From contig NZ_DDHJ01000010.1 of NCBI RefSeq assembly GCF_002338065.1, forward strand, positions 224,058 to 288,057: a stretch of DNA of 64,000 nt. The letters run 5' to 3'. The notes beneath the pieces are model-generated. The model did no database searches. It was given only the letters and a program-made list of their open reading frames with translations, and was not told the DNA's origin. The position numbers and the translations under genes are program-made. Position 1 is the stretch's first letter. Each line of letters begins with the position of its first letter. The DNA comes from Pseudomonas sp. UBA1879. Lineage in GTDB: Bacteria > Pseudomonadota > Gammaproteobacteria > Pseudomonadales > Pseudomonadaceae. Positions 35,913 to 45,485 of this stretch are shown here, piece after piece.

Positions 35913-36025
35913 GTCGGTGTCTCGCTGAATGCCGTTGATGGCAATCATCTTCCGGCAGGGCGTAGGATAGGAAAAGTTGAATTTAATGATCCTGATCGTC
36001 AGCTTTTCTGAAGGAAACACACGCC

Positions 36026-36910
36026 ATGCGCGAAATCAGCCTCGACCGTTTGCGCACGCTGGTGGCGATTGCCGACCACGGCTCGTTTGCCGAAGCGGCG
36101 CGGGTGTTGAACCTGGCCCCGCCGACGGTCAGCCTGCACATCGCCGATCTGGAAGCGCGAGTAGGCGGCACGTTGCTCTCGCGCACCCGAGGCAAGGTGC
36201 AGCCGTCGGCCATCGGTGAAACCCTGATCGAGCGCGCCCGGCGCCTGCTGGCCGATGCCGAACAGGCGCTCGAAGACGTGGAGCGTCAGTTGTCGGGACT
36301 GGCGGGCCGCGTACGGCTGGGGGCGTCCACAGGGGTGATCGCGCAGTTGATCCCTCAGGCGCTGGAAACCCTTGGCCTCCATCACGGGGGCATCGACGTG
36401 CAAGTCGCCGTGCTGACGTCGCAGCAGACCCTGCACAAACTCGCCGATGGCAGCCTCGACATCGGCGTGATCGCCTTGCCGCAACCGCCGGTCAAGGGGC
36501 TGAGCATCACGCCATGGCGGCGGGACCCGGTCATGGCGTTTTTGCCCGCGCGTTGGGACAGTCCCGAGGTGATCACGCCGTCGTGGCTGGCCGGGCAGGC
36601 GCTGATTCTCAACGACCCCTCGACCCGGTTGTCGCGTCAGGTGGGAGAGTGGTTCGCCAATGAAGGACCGCAGCCGACGCCGCGCATCCAGCTCAATTAC
36701 AACGACGCGATCAAGAGCCTGGTGGCCGCAGGTTACGGCGCGACGTTGCTGCCCCACGAAGCGTCCACGCCGTTGCCGGACAGTCGCGTCGTCATGCGCC
36801 CGTTGCAACCGCCGTTGTCTCGGGAATTAGGCATCGCGCACCGGACTGGAGAGGTCGAGCGTTCGACCGGACATGTGCTGGAGGTGTTGTGGGGGTTGCA
36901 GGCGTGGTAG
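36026..36910 (+). CDS. LysR-family regulator divergent from argC
   Basis: A 294-residue LysR-type protein. The HTH is SFAEAARVLNLAPPTVSLHIADLEARVGG, followed by a linker and effector domain. The GAAGGAAA ribosome site precedes the ATG at 36026. It is divergent from argC with a 113-base gap and probably controls it. It could respond to arginine or an acetylated intermediate; not determinable here. Confidence 0.87.
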   Translation: MREISLDRLRTLVAIADHGSFAEAARVLNLAPPTVSLHIADLEARVGGTLLSRTRGKVQPSAIGETLIERARRLLADAEQALEDVERQLSGLAGRVRLGASTGVIAQLIPQALETLGLHHGGIDVQVAVLTSQQTLHKLADGSLDIGVIALPQPPVKGLSITPWRRDPVMAFLPARWDSPEVITPSWLAGQALILNDPSTRLSRQVGEWFANEGPQPTPRIQLNYNDAIKSLVAAGYGATLLPHEASTPLPDSRVVMRPLQPPLSRELGIAHRTGEVERSTGHVLEVLWGLQAW

Positions 36911-37013
36911 CGGTGCAGGGCGGTGCTGCGGAAGGGATTGTCGGCGGCGATGCCTGAACAGGCCATCGCCATCGACATGTGCTGTCACGCGTGAAGACGT
37001 GGGTCAGCGGGTA

Positions 37014-37325
37014 TTAACGTGGGTGGCATTCGCCGTCATTCCACGCGGCCTTGTCCAGCGGGGTCAGCCCTGGAATCACGAACGCGCTGCAGGCGAACTT
37101 GCGGCCGCGAGCGGTGGTGGCGTCATAAGTCAGCTTTTGTCCGCCGAGGGCGTTTTGCTTCTCGTACTGAACGTTGGTGACCGTGATTTCATCCGAGGAG
37201 GCCAAGCCCAAGGTTTTGGCCGTGGCGGTTTGCATTTCGGTCATGTTGACCTGCGCAGAACCACACGCCGACAACAGCACACTCATCCCCGCGATCATCA
37301 CGGCGCGCAATTTCCATGTAGTCAT
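37014..37325 (-). CDS. Small lipoprotein of unknown function
   Basis: A 103-residue protein. The signal peptide MTTWKLRAVMIAGMSVL ends in lipobox LLSAC, so the mature protein is lipidated at that cysteine. Two later cysteines (KFACSAF, DGECHPR) may form a disulfide. The start at 37325 has GGAG eight bases upstream. A hairpin TTCAGGC/GCCTGAA (37350-37371) lies in its leader. No family is recognised. Confidence 0.75.
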   Translation of the reverse strand: MTTWKLRAVMIAGMSVLLSACGSAQVNMTEMQTATAKTLGLASSDEITVTNVQYEKQNALGGQKLTYDATTARGRKFACSAFVIPGLTPLDKAAWNDGECHPR

Positions 37326-37623
37326 TTTCACTCTCCATCCCAAATAAAGTTCAGGCACGGGCGCGCCTGAAATATCTACCGTGTTGTTCTTGATTTTGTT
37401 GAAACCGACAGGATTCAGCGCTCCGGCAGCTGTCGAGGCAGAGACGATAGGGGCATTGACAGGGCGTCGCAATATTGAAGGGATCCAATAAGTGTGACGC
37501 CGTTCTCATTTTTGAAATACCTACTAGCACGTTGCCAGTCGCTGTGATCGTCCAGATCGCCACTGCTGGACCTCTGCTGACAGGCCGAATCGTGAGGCAG
37601 CAAAGCGTCTGAAACGCTGCTTT

Positions 37624-37637
37624 AATGAGCGCTCATT
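37624..37637. promoter_or_regulatory. Perfect palindrome, possible TetR-type operator
   Basis: AATGAGCGCTCATT is a perfect 14-base palindrome 66 bases upstream of the hydrolase start. TetR-family operators often have a TGAGCG...CGCTCA form. No TetR gene is adjacent. The rest of the gap 37326-37703 holds no supportable gene. Confidence 0.45.
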
Positions 37638-37703
37638 GCTGCGCCGTCGCGCCGGTGGGTTCAGGTTCGGTGGCTATTCGCCCATTGCTGAGGAAGTGCA
37701 CAG

Positions 37704-38591
37704 ATGACCCGTCTCACTGCCAAGGATTTCGCCCCCGAGTTGCTGGAGCTGTATGACTTCTACGTCCACGGCAAAATCAATCGCCGTGAGTTTCTCGACC
37801 GCGCGGCGGTCTTCACGCTGGGCGGTCTGACCGCCACGTCCATCCTGGCTTCGCTGAGCCCCAATTACGCGCTCGCCGAGCAGGTGGCGTTCACCGATCC
37901 CGACATCATGGCCGAGTACATCACGTACCCGTCGCCCAGGGGCAATGGCCAGGTGCGGGCGTATCTGGTGCGACCGGCGAAGGCGTCGGCCAAGGTGCCG
38001 GCGGTGTTGGTGGTGCATGAAAACCGGGGCTTGAACCCGTATATCGAGGACGTGGCGCGGCGGGTGGCCAAGGCGGGTTTCGTGGCGCTGGCACCGGACG
38101 GGTTGTCGTCGGTGGGCGGCTATCCCGGCAACGATGACATGGGTCGGGACCTGCAGTCGAAGGTCGATCCGGAAAAGCTGATGAATGATTTCTTCGCGGG
38201 GATCGAGTGGTTGATGGGGCATCACGCGACAACGGGCAAGGTGGGGATCACCGGGTTCTGTTACGGCGGCGGGGTGGCGAACGCGGCGGCGGTGGCGTAT
38301 CCGGAGTTGTCGGCGGCGGTGCCGTTTTACGGGCGGCAGCCGAAGGCGGAGGATGTAAGTCGGATCAAGGCGCCGCTGTTGTTGCATTACGCGGAGTTGG
38401 ACAAGCCGATCACCGACGGCTGGCCGGCGTATGAGCAGGCCTTGAAGGCGGCAGGGAAGACGTATGAGGCGCACATTTACAAGGGTGCGAATCATGGCTT
38501 TCACAATGATTCGACGCCTCGGTATGACGATGCGGCGGCGAAGCTGGCGTGGGATCGGACGGTGGCGTGGTTTAACAAGTATTTGGTGTAA
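37704..38591 (+). CDS. Exported dienelactone hydrolase-family protein (YghX-like)
   Basis: A 295-residue alpha/beta-hydrolase. The N-terminal extension has a Tat-like motif NRREFLDRAAVFTLGG. The nucleophile elbow is GFCYGGG with a catalytic Cys, as in dienelactone hydrolases. The probable catalytic His is in GANHGFHND and an acid in YAELDKPI. A GAGGAA site precedes the ATG at 37704. The physiological substrate is unknown; carboxymethylenebutenolidase labels for this exported subfamily are not proof. Confidence 0.85.
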   Translation: MTRLTAKDFAPELLELYDFYVHGKINRREFLDRAAVFTLGGLTATSILASLSPNYALAEQVAFTDPDIMAEYITYPSPRGNGQVRAYLVRPAKASAKVPAVLVVHENRGLNPYIEDVARRVAKAGFVALAPDGLSSVGGYPGNDDMGRDLQSKVDPEKLMNDFFAGIEWLMGHHATTGKVGITGFCYGGGVANAAAVAYPELSAAVPFYGRQPKAEDVSRIKAPLLLHYAELDKPITDGWPAYEQALKAAGKTYEAHIYKGANHGFHNDSTPRYDDAAAKLAWDRTVAWFNKYLV

Positions 38592-38639
38592 CGGGATTGG
38601 AATTGGTATCGGGATTGGGTGACTATCCGTTCGCGGTGG

Positions 38640-38945
38640 TGTTGCTGAAATCGGTTCCGCTCTTACAGCGGGTCACTTTTGTAAGAGCGACAAAAGTAAC
38701 CAAAAACGCCTGCTCCTGGTTTGGCCCTGACTGCGTCAGGGTTCCCTCTCCGGCGACGCTCCGTGGGCCCGCGCCGAACGGACATCCATGTCCTTGCGGC
38801 GCTCTCGCGGCATCCCTGCCTCTCGACCTACTCCGCGTCGCCTGCGTTCGGCCTGCACCCAAGTCGCAATTTGCCGCGTCTGAACCATCGCGTACGAAAA
38901 GCAACGGCATCTGGCTGGAGCTAACGCTCTTCGCGGATTAGGCGG
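38640..38945. other. Probable multi-copy intergenic segment, no real gene
   Basis: A G+C-rich block whose readable frames on both strands have no ribosome site and unlike-gene composition. I recall similar segments (with TPAHGPAPNGHPC-like or RTDIHVLAAL-like translations) appearing as spurious hypothetical proteins in many Pseudomonas genomes, so it is likely a dispersed repeat. This rests on memory, not on a second copy in this window. Confidence 0.35.
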
Positions 38946-38976
38946 CCACGCTATTCCTGCTATGTCGCCAATCCCA

Positions 38977-39078
38977 GTGGGAGCGAATTCATTCGCAAAT
39001 GGCCGGTTCAGAAGCACATCTTCGTCGCCTGAGCCGTTTTTCGTCCGGATGCTGCCCACCATCAATCCGCTCTCACAG
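38977..39078. repeat. 102-bp repeat B
   Basis: Diverged copy of the repeat at 31406-31507: both are 102 bases, begin GTRGGAGCGAATTCATTCG, share GGATGCTGCCCA-like and end in CTCACAG/CTACAG. The terminal inverted pair is degenerate here. Confidence 0.7.
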
Positions 39079-39734
39079 ATAGGGCTGCTGTGTGGTCTGC
39101 AACTGCGGATGTTCTGATTGATCTGTTCTTCAAACTTCCGCTCATTACAAAACAACACTTCCACTGCTGTTGCATATATTATGCGTACGTTGTCGCCAAG
39201 TGCTTCAGAAGCGATGTATACAATGTGGTCCGTCACTTCTATGGCGTCAATGATTTGAAAGTTACCGGAGCCGGTCGTCTGACTTTGGATCCCTCTTCGG
39301 GAATCACTGCTACATTGGACTGTAACTAACGGGGGTGCGGGACGCGTCGCCCACGACCCTGTTAATGCCCACTAAGTTCAACGCTATACAGTTGAGTGTG
39401 GACTGGCGCACACTCTTCACCGCTCTGAAGTCCCCGCCGTACGGGTGATGGCGTAATGCCAAACCTTTCATTGACCCGCCTTTTCGACAAAAGTTTAATC
39501 ACTTTCTAAGTTGCTAAAAGTGTTATAAAAGCTTTTGCAAAGTGTTTTTTATCTGCTAATAATCTGTCCCTGTTTCGGGCACTCAGGATTGCGTCAACGT
39601 CACAATGAAGTGAACATCGAATTAACCCTCCGATTATTGCCGTCCGACCATTACTAGAACTTTCGAGCGACTTGAGCACTTTCGCTGCAAGTACGCTGCC
39701 GTGCGGCGCATGCAAATGCGCGGGAGGAATACGA
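39079..39734. other. A+T-rich leader region before wecB
   Basis: No gene is supported here; the readable frames lack ribosome sites and recognisable domains. Composition is clearly A+T-rich from about 39090 onward, unlike the flanks. It contains AAAAGCTTTT (39527-39536) and CACTTT/AAAGTG half-sites near 39500, so it is probably a long regulatory leader for the exopolysaccharide cluster. Confidence 0.5.
39535..39563 (+). promoter_or_regulatory. Candidate sigma-70 promoter for the wecB cluster
   Basis: TTGCAA (-35, 39535-39540), a 17-base spacer and AATAAT (-10, 39558-39563). This would give a leader of about 165 bases to the wecB start. Confidence 0.35.
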
Positions 39735-40967
39735 ATGGCTCGAGCTCACCCCAAACTTAAAGTGTTGTCTATTTTCGGCACACGCCCGGAGGCCATCAAG
39801 ATGGCTCCGCTGGTCAAGGCACTGGCTGCCGAACCCGGCATCGATTCAAAGATCTGCATCACGGGGCAGCATCAAAGCATGCTGCAGCAGGTGCTGGACA
39901 TGTTCGACCTCAAGGCCGATTACACCCTCGATGTGATGACGCCAGGGCAGACGTTGAACACCCTGACGGCTGCGCTTTATGCGGCCATTGAACCGGTGCT
40001 CGACGCAGCCCAGCCCGACAAGGTGCTGGTGCACGGCGACACGACCTCGGCGATGGTCGCTGCAATGTCGGCGTTCCACCGGCGCATTCCGGTGGCGCAT
40101 ATCGAGGCCGGCCTGCGCACCGGTGACATTCATCAGCCGTGGCCGGAAGAAATGAACCGCCGCAGCATCGACCTGATTTCCGACCACCTGTTCACGCCTA
40201 CGGCTCAATCCCGGCGCAATGTGCTGGGCGAGCGCTTGCAGGGCACGTCTTTCGTCACCGGCAACACGGTGATCGATGCCTTGAAGATGACCGCCGAACG
40301 TATCGACAGCAATCGCCAGTTGCGCGTGGCCCTCGACCGTCAATTCAACTTTTTCGATCCCAAGCGCAAGCTGCTGCTGGTGACCGGGCATCGCCGGGAG
40401 AACTTCGGCGACGGGTTCCTCGACATTTGCAAGGCACTGCGCACGCTGGCAGGACGCAACGACATCCAGATCGTCTACCCGGTGCACCTGAACCCTAACG
40501 TGCTGGGGCCGGTGACCGAGCATTTGGGCGATTTGCCGAATGTGCACTTGATCAAACCGCTGGATTACCTGTCCTTCGTGCGCCTGATGCAACTGGCCCA
40601 TGTGGTGCTGACCGACTCCGGGGGCGTGCAGGAAGAAGCGCCGTCCCTCGGCAAGCCGGTGCTGGTGATGCGCGATGTCACCGAGCGCCCGGAAGCCGTG
40701 GCCGCTGGCACGGTGCGTCTGGTCGGTACCGATCCCGACACCATCGTGCGCGGCGTGTGTGCCCTGTACGACGATGAAGCGCTCTGGCGCAGGGCCTCGC
40801 AATCGGCCAATCCCTACGGCGACGGCAAGGCCTGTGCCCGTATCGTCGATGCGTTGATGGGGCGGCCGGTGGACGAATTTGTGGTGGAGACGCCCGTATG
40901 GCGATCCGAGCCTGCCGAGGTGCAACGCCCTATGCCCCAACTGCGCTCGGTGTCCAGCTTGCATTAG
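39735..40967 (+). CDS. wecB: UDP-N-acetylglucosamine 2-epimerase
   Basis: A 410-residue non-hydrolysing epimerase making UDP-ManNAc from UDP-GlcNAc. Family motifs are GTRPEAIKMAPLV at the N-terminus, HGDTTSAM, HIEAGLRTGD, TGHRRENFG and TDSGGVQEEAPSLGKPVLVMR. The ATG at 39735 has GGGAGG seven bases upstream. The C-terminus is about 30 residues longer than E. coli WecB. It opens the exopolysaccharide cluster; in E. coli, WecB provides the ManNAc precursor for the NfrAB phage-N4 receptor glycan, and the gene order here fits that use. Confidence 0.95.
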   Translation: MARAHPKLKVLSIFGTRPEAIKMAPLVKALAAEPGIDSKICITGQHQSMLQQVLDMFDLKADYTLDVMTPGQTLNTLTAALYAAIEPVLDAAQPDKVLVHGDTTSAMVAAMSAFHRRIPVAHIEAGLRTGDIHQPWPEEMNRRSIDLISDHLFTPTAQSRRNVLGERLQGTSFVTGNTVIDALKMTAERIDSNRQLRVALDRQFNFFDPKRKLLLVTGHRRENFGDGFLDICKALRTLAGRNDIQIVYPVHLNPNVLGPVTEHLGDLPNVHLIKPLDYLSFVRLMQLAHVVLTDSGGVQEEAPSLGKPVLVMRDVTERPEAVAAGTVRLVGTDPDTIVRGVCALYDDEALWRRASQSANPYGDGKACARIVDALMGRPVDEFVVETPVWRSEPAEVQRPMPQLRSVSSLH

Positions 40968-41145
40968 CGAGGGCGTTGTGCGCCCGCCAAACGCATCTCC
41001 TGGCGTCCGGCGGTCGGCGTGGAAACCCTCTAGAGAACCCCCTGTGTCGCGAGATCCGCGAAGACGCCGTGGCTGATGCTGTCAGCCGCGCCCTTCGTGC
41101 GTCGGTCTCCCACAGTTCATCCGATTTTTACCGAGATCTGCCTGA

Positions 41146-43353
41146 ATGAAGTCTTCCGTTACCGTTCACTCGGGGGCGCTCAGTGCCCTTGCTTGCGGCA
41201 TGAGTCTGTTGGCCGTTGCGCCTGCCTTCGCGGCCGAAAGCCCGTTGAGTCAGGCCATCAGTCGCATGGCCGCCGACACCCGTCAGCAGCGGGTCATCGA
41301 CCTGAAAGACCTGGGCATCGATCGCCCGATCATCCTCAACGCCAGCGACGCCCGTCGCGAGCTGTACCTGCCGGTGCCGGCAGATGTGCCGTTGACCGAC
41401 GCCACGCTGCATTTCGATGCCAGCTATCTGAATGGTGAGTCCGGACGTAACACCTTGCTGTTGTCGCTGGACGGCTACCCGGTGCGGGCATTGGGATTGA
41501 ACGAAGGCGAAGGCGACGCCAGCGCTACCCTCGGGGTCGACAAAGCGCCCCGCGAGAGCGGCTCGGTGCGTCTGGGCGTGGCATGGTCGTCGATTATTTC
41601 CCGTGTGCAGTGCGAAGACGAACGCGCCATCGGCAACGTGCTGCGCATCGATCCCCACAGCCGCCTGAGCTACAGCTTCGACGCCAGCCAGTTGCAAGAC
41701 GTCGGCGCGGCGTGGAATGCATTGCCGGGCAAACCGGGGATTCTGGTCGCGCCGGGGGCCTTGTCCAGCGCCAGCTATGACGCTGCCTGGCGCCTCGGCG
41801 TGGCCCTGGAACGCATCGGCAAGCAGGCGCGCATCGTGTCGTTCCCGTCGGTCAAGGACAGCATCGACCTTGGCAGCCTGAGCATTCCTGCCGAACTCAA
41901 GCAGATTCCGGCGTTCGCCAGCCTTGATGGCAAGGGCCTGCATACCCTCGACGATCCGGCGCAGATCGGTGCGCTGCTGATGCTCGGTCAGACCCCCGCG
42001 TTCAGCGCCGACCTGGCGGTGAATGACCCGCAATTGCTCAAGGCCGTCAGCGAGTCCCTCGACGCGTTGCAGGCGCAGATTCAGGGCCTTGATGCGTCAG
42101 CGGGCAGCGCGTTCACCCAGTGGCGCGACCGCCATGTCAACGGCGTGTTGGCGTCGGGCACTGACAACGTGCGGCTGGCCATGCTGGGTGCCCACCCGCT
42201 GCTGCTGATCAACCAGGACGCGGCCACCAACGCCATCGCCCTGTTCAGCGCCGCCTGGAACAAACTCGCGCGCACCCGGCAACTGACCGTGGGCGAAGAG
42301 GCGAACATGCCGCTGAGCGAAGACGGTCGTGTGGCCCTGACCCGACTGGGTGGCAAGCCCGGCAGCGTCGACGTGCTGGCCAAGACCGACTGGAGCGCGA
42401 GCTTTCCGCTGGGCAGCGTGGCCTACGATGGACGCGTGCCGGTCAGCGCAGCGGTGGATGTGTCCGCCGCTCCCGGCGCGTCCGGCACGCCGCCAATTGC
42501 CAGCCTGTTTCTCAACGATTACCTGATCGGCGCCAGACAGCTTGACGCTGACGGCCAGAAGGAGCGCATCGAAGCGCGTATCCCGCGTTACGCCTTGGCG
42601 TCGCAGAACGTTTTGCGCGTCTCGTTCCAGCGTCAGCCGGTGAGCGACCTGTGCCGTGAAACCCCGCAAGCGTTCCCGGTCGCGGTTCTCCCCAGCAGCC
42701 ACATCACCCTCGACAACGTCGCGCTGGACAGCGACTTCTCGGGCATGGCGGCGCGTTTTGCGGCCGGTGCTCAAGTCGTGGTCCCGCAAAGCTACCTCGA
42801 CCGGCCTGCGAGCAGCCTGCCGCAGGTGATCCGCATCGCCAGTGCCAGTGGCGTGTCGCCGCTGCGTGCCCACTTCAGCGTCAGCAGCGACGCCAAGGCC
42901 GCGTTGTCGCCGGACGCCGCCTTTCTCGCGTTCGAAGTACCGGTCAAGGACAGCACTGAGTCAGTGCAGGTCAGCGACGACGGTCATCTGCTGATCAATC
43001 AGAAAGCGCAAACCCTGCTGGACCTGAAAACCCTCAACCACCTCGCAGCGTTGCAAGTAGTCGATTCCGGCAATCAGCACGGCATGATCTACCGCACCCT
43101 CGGTGGACAGGCGCCGAACTTCGCCCGGCCGGTGCTGCTGGAGCGCGGCAACGTCACGGTGCTCGGCGACGAAGGCCCGCTGACCACCTTCGACGCGAAG
43201 GACCCGACCGGCAGCCAGATGATCGATGACGACGAACCGAAGGGCTTCGACGCCTGGCGCAAACCGTCGGCACTGTGGCTCATTCCTGCGGCCGTGATCG
43301 CCTTCCTCGTGTTGTTGCTGGCTGGCCGTCGCGCCCGTCGCAATCGCCAGTAA
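41146..43353 (+). CDS. BcsB-like periplasmic polysaccharide synthase subunit
   Basis: A 735-residue protein. A signal peptide (MKSSVTVHSGALSALACGMS onward, cleavage near AFA-AE) is followed by beta-rich carbohydrate-binding-like segments (DATLHFDASYLNGESGRNTLLLSLDGYPV, seen as SLDGYPVRAL) typical of the cellulose synthase BcsB family, and a single C-terminal transmembrane helix (WLIPAAVIAFLVLLLAG). It is 11 bases upstream of the NfrB-like gene. By analogy to BcsA-BcsB, it would guide the nascent polymer through the periplasm. The gap 40968-41145 contains a small hairpin GGGCG/CGCCC and no gene. Confidence 0.85.
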   Translation: MKSSVTVHSGALSALACGMSLLAVAPAFAAESPLSQAISRMAADTRQQRVIDLKDLGIDRPIILNASDARRELYLPVPADVPLTDATLHFDASYLNGESGRNTLLLSLDGYPVRALGLNEGEGDASATLGVDKAPRESGSVRLGVAWSSIISRVQCEDERAIGNVLRIDPHSRLSYSFDASQLQDVGAAWNALPGKPGILVAPGALSSASYDAAWRLGVALERIGKQARIVSFPSVKDSIDLGSLSIPAELKQIPAFASLDGKGLHTLDDPAQIGALLMLGQTPAFSADLAVNDPQLLKAVSESLDALQAQIQGLDASAGSAFTQWRDRHVNGVLASGTDNVRLAMLGAHPLLLINQDAATNAIALFSAAWNKLARTRQLTVGEEANMPLSEDGRVALTRLGGKPGSVDVLAKTDWSASFPLGSVAYDGRVPVSAAVDVSAAPGASGTPPIASLFLNDYLIGARQLDADGQKERIEARIPRYALASQNVLRVSFQRQPVSDLCRETPQAFPVAVLPSSHITLDNVALDSDFSGMAARFAAGAQVVVPQSYLDRPASSLPQVIRIASASGVSPLRAHFSVSSDAKAALSPDAAFLAFEVPVKDSTESVQVSDDGHLLINQKAQTLLDLKTLNHLAALQVVDSGNQHGMIYRTLGGQAPNFARPVLLERGNVTVLGDEGPLTTFDAKDPTGSQMIDDDEPKGFDAWRKPSALWLIPAAVIAFLVLLLAGRRARRNRQ

Positions 43354-43364
43354 CGGGAGCCGCG

Positions 43365-45485
43365 ATGACCTCGCTTTATTGGCCCTACTGGCTGGCCCAT
43401 TACTACAGCGCACTGGAGATCGCGACCATCGTGGTCGCGGGGATCATCCTGATTTCCAGTCTGGACGATCTGTTCATCGACCTGTGGTACTGGGCGCGGC
43501 GCATCTACCGCAAGTTCACAGCCGAGCGGCGCTATCGTCCGCTGACCCCTGAGCAGTTGATCGCCCGGGACGAGCAGCCGTTGGCGATCATGGTTCCGGC
43601 GTGGCTGGAATACGATGTCATCGCGCCGATGATCGAAAACATGGTGTCAACGCTGGACTACCAGAATTACGTGGTCTTCGTCGGCACCTATGTCAACGAT
43701 CAGCGCACCATCGACGAAGTCGAACGCATGCGCCGCCGCTATAAACAGCTGCACCGGGTGGAAGTCCCCCATGCCGGGCCGACCTGTAAAGCGGACTGTC
43801 TGAACTGGGTGATTCAGGCGATCTTCCTCTACGAAAAGACCCACGGCGTGACCTTCGCCGGGGTCGTGCTGCACGACAGCGAAGACGTGCTGCACCCTCT
43901 GGAAATGCGCCTGTTCAACTACCTGCTGCCGCGCAAGGACATGATTCAACTGCCGGTGGTGTCGCTGGAACGCAACTGGTACGAGTGGGTCGCGGGCACT
44001 TACATGGACGAGTTTGCCGAGTGGCACGGCAAGGATCTGGTGGTGCGCGAAAGCATGACCGACAGCGTGCCTTCGGCGGGCGTCGGCACGTGCTTTTCCC
44101 GCCGCGCCCTGCAAGTGCTGGCCGACGAAAACAGCAACCAGCCGTTCAACACCGACAGCCTTACCGAAGACTACGATGTGGGTGCGCGACTGGCTCGCTA
44201 CGGCATGAACGCGATCTTCGTGCGCTTTCCGGTGCAGTACCGGGTGCTGCGCAAATCATGGTTTCGCAAGCCCTACGAATCGACGCTGCAAATGCCGCTC
44301 TGCGTGCGTGAATTTTTCCCCGACACCTTCCGCACGGCGTTCCGCCAGAAGGCCCGCTGGACCCTGGGTATCGGCCTGCAAGGTTGGGAGCAAATGGGCT
44401 GGAACGGCTCGTTGGCCAACCGTTATCTGTTGTTCAGGGATCGCAAAGGCATCGTGACCTCGTTCGTCAGCATCATTGCCTACCTGATCCTCGTACAGTT
44501 GCTCGCGCTCATCGTGCTGCGTGCCAGTGGGCTGTGGAACACCAGCTTTCCCACCCCGTTCGAGAACAACGGCCTCGTCGGTGTCCTGCTGGCAGCCAAC
44601 GGCGTTGCGCTGCTGTGGCGCATGGCTCACCGCTGCTACTTCACGACCATCCTCTATGGCTGGCAGCACGGTCTGTTGTCGATGCCACGCATGGTCGTCG
44701 GCAACTTCGTCAACTTCATGGCTGCAGCGCGGGCCTGGCGTCTGTTCCTGGTGGGCAAGCTGCTCAATCGCAAGCTGGTCTGGGACAAGACTATGCACGA
44801 TTTTCCCTCCACCGATCTGGTGGCCCAGGCCCCACGCAAGTTGGGCAGCGTGTTGCTGTCGTGGCAGGCCATCAACGACGAAAGACTGCAAAGCGCGCTG
44901 GACGAGCAGCAGACCCGGCACATGCCGTTGGGGCGCATTTTGCTCAGCCATGGTTGGCTCGACGATGAAACCCTCGCCGAGGCCATCGCTTTTCAGAACG
45001 ACTTGCCCCGCGTATTCGACGTCGCGGCGAAGGTGCACCCGGGGACGCCACTGGCGGACGAATTCTGCCTGCGCTGGCGGGTCGTGCCGCTGACGCTGGA
45101 CCTCGACGGACGCCCGGAAATCGCCGTCGCCAGTCCGTTATCAGAAGAAGGCGTGCAACAGATCACCGAACAAATGGGCGCCGAGCCGGTGCAGCTGATT
45201 GCCCGTGAGAGCGAAATCGTCGCACAGCTGCGTCGTCTGGAAGTGGTGGCAGGTCAGCCGTTGCCAGCGGCCACGCCCCTGCTGGGCGACCTGCTCATCG
45301 AGCAAGGCCTGCTGGACCGCCAGACCTTCAACCGCGCCATGTTGCAGTATCGCCCCCACGTGCACGGACGTATCGGTGACTATCTGGTGGACATCGGCGT
45401 GCTGTCGCGGGACACCATCGAGCAGGCCGTGGCCCGGCAACACCGCCATTCCTCACCGGACGCGTCAACGGAGCAGCCCTCATGA
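43365..45485 (+). CDS. nfrB: NfrB-like membrane glycosyltransferase with MshEN c-di-GMP-binding domains
   Basis: A 706-residue inner-membrane glycosyltransferase. The GT2 domain has the acidic DSED site (171-174), TED (267-269) and QxxRW as QKARW (328-332). Hydrophobic helices are at about 15-33 and about 365-460. The C-terminus carries MshEN repeats: LGSVLLSWQAINDERLQSAL and LGRILLSHGWLDDETLAEAI (about 493-545), and LGDLLIEQGLLDRQTFNRAM and IGDYLVDIGVLSRDTIEQAV (about 639-690). MshEN domains bind c-di-GMP. The layout matches NfrB (N4 adsorption protein B), the c-di-GMP-activated synthase of the N4 receptor glycan. A GGGAG site precedes the ATG. The next gene overlaps by four bases. Confidence 0.93.
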   Translation: MTSLYWPYWLAHYYSALEIATIVVAGIILISSLDDLFIDLWYWARRIYRKFTAERRYRPLTPEQLIARDEQPLAIMVPAWLEYDVIAPMIENMVSTLDYQNYVVFVGTYVNDQRTIDEVERMRRRYKQLHRVEVPHAGPTCKADCLNWVIQAIFLYEKTHGVTFAGVVLHDSEDVLHPLEMRLFNYLLPRKDMIQLPVVSLERNWYEWVAGTYMDEFAEWHGKDLVVRESMTDSVPSAGVGTCFSRRALQVLADENSNQPFNTDSLTEDYDVGARLARYGMNAIFVRFPVQYRVLRKSWFRKPYESTLQMPLCVREFFPDTFRTAFRQKARWTLGIGLQGWEQMGWNGSLANRYLLFRDRKGIVTSFVSIIAYLILVQLLALIVLRASGLWNTSFPTPFENNGLVGVLLAANGVALLWRMAHRCYFTTILYGWQHGLLSMPRMVVGNFVNFMAAARAWRLFLVGKLLNRKLVWDKTMHDFPSTDLVAQAPRKLGSVLLSWQAINDERLQSALDEQQTRHMPLGRILLSHGWLDDETLAEAIAFQNDLPRVFDVAAKVHPGTPLADEFCLRWRVVPLTLDLDGRPEIAVASPLSEEGVQQITEQMGAEPVQLIARESEIVAQLRRLEVVAGQPLPAATPLLGDLLIEQGLLDRQTFNRAMLQYRPHVHGRIGDYLVDIGVLSRDTIEQAVARQHRHSSPDASTEQPS

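Noticed and set aside
38623..38910. 95-codon minus-strand frame downstream of the hydrolase
   Set aside because: Looks like the spurious translation of a dispersed Pseudomonas repeat rather than a gene; no ribosome site.
39090..39329. 79-codon plus-strand frame in the A+T-rich gap
   Set aside because: No ribosome site, no domain, and unlike neighbouring codon use. I treat it as non-coding leader sequence.
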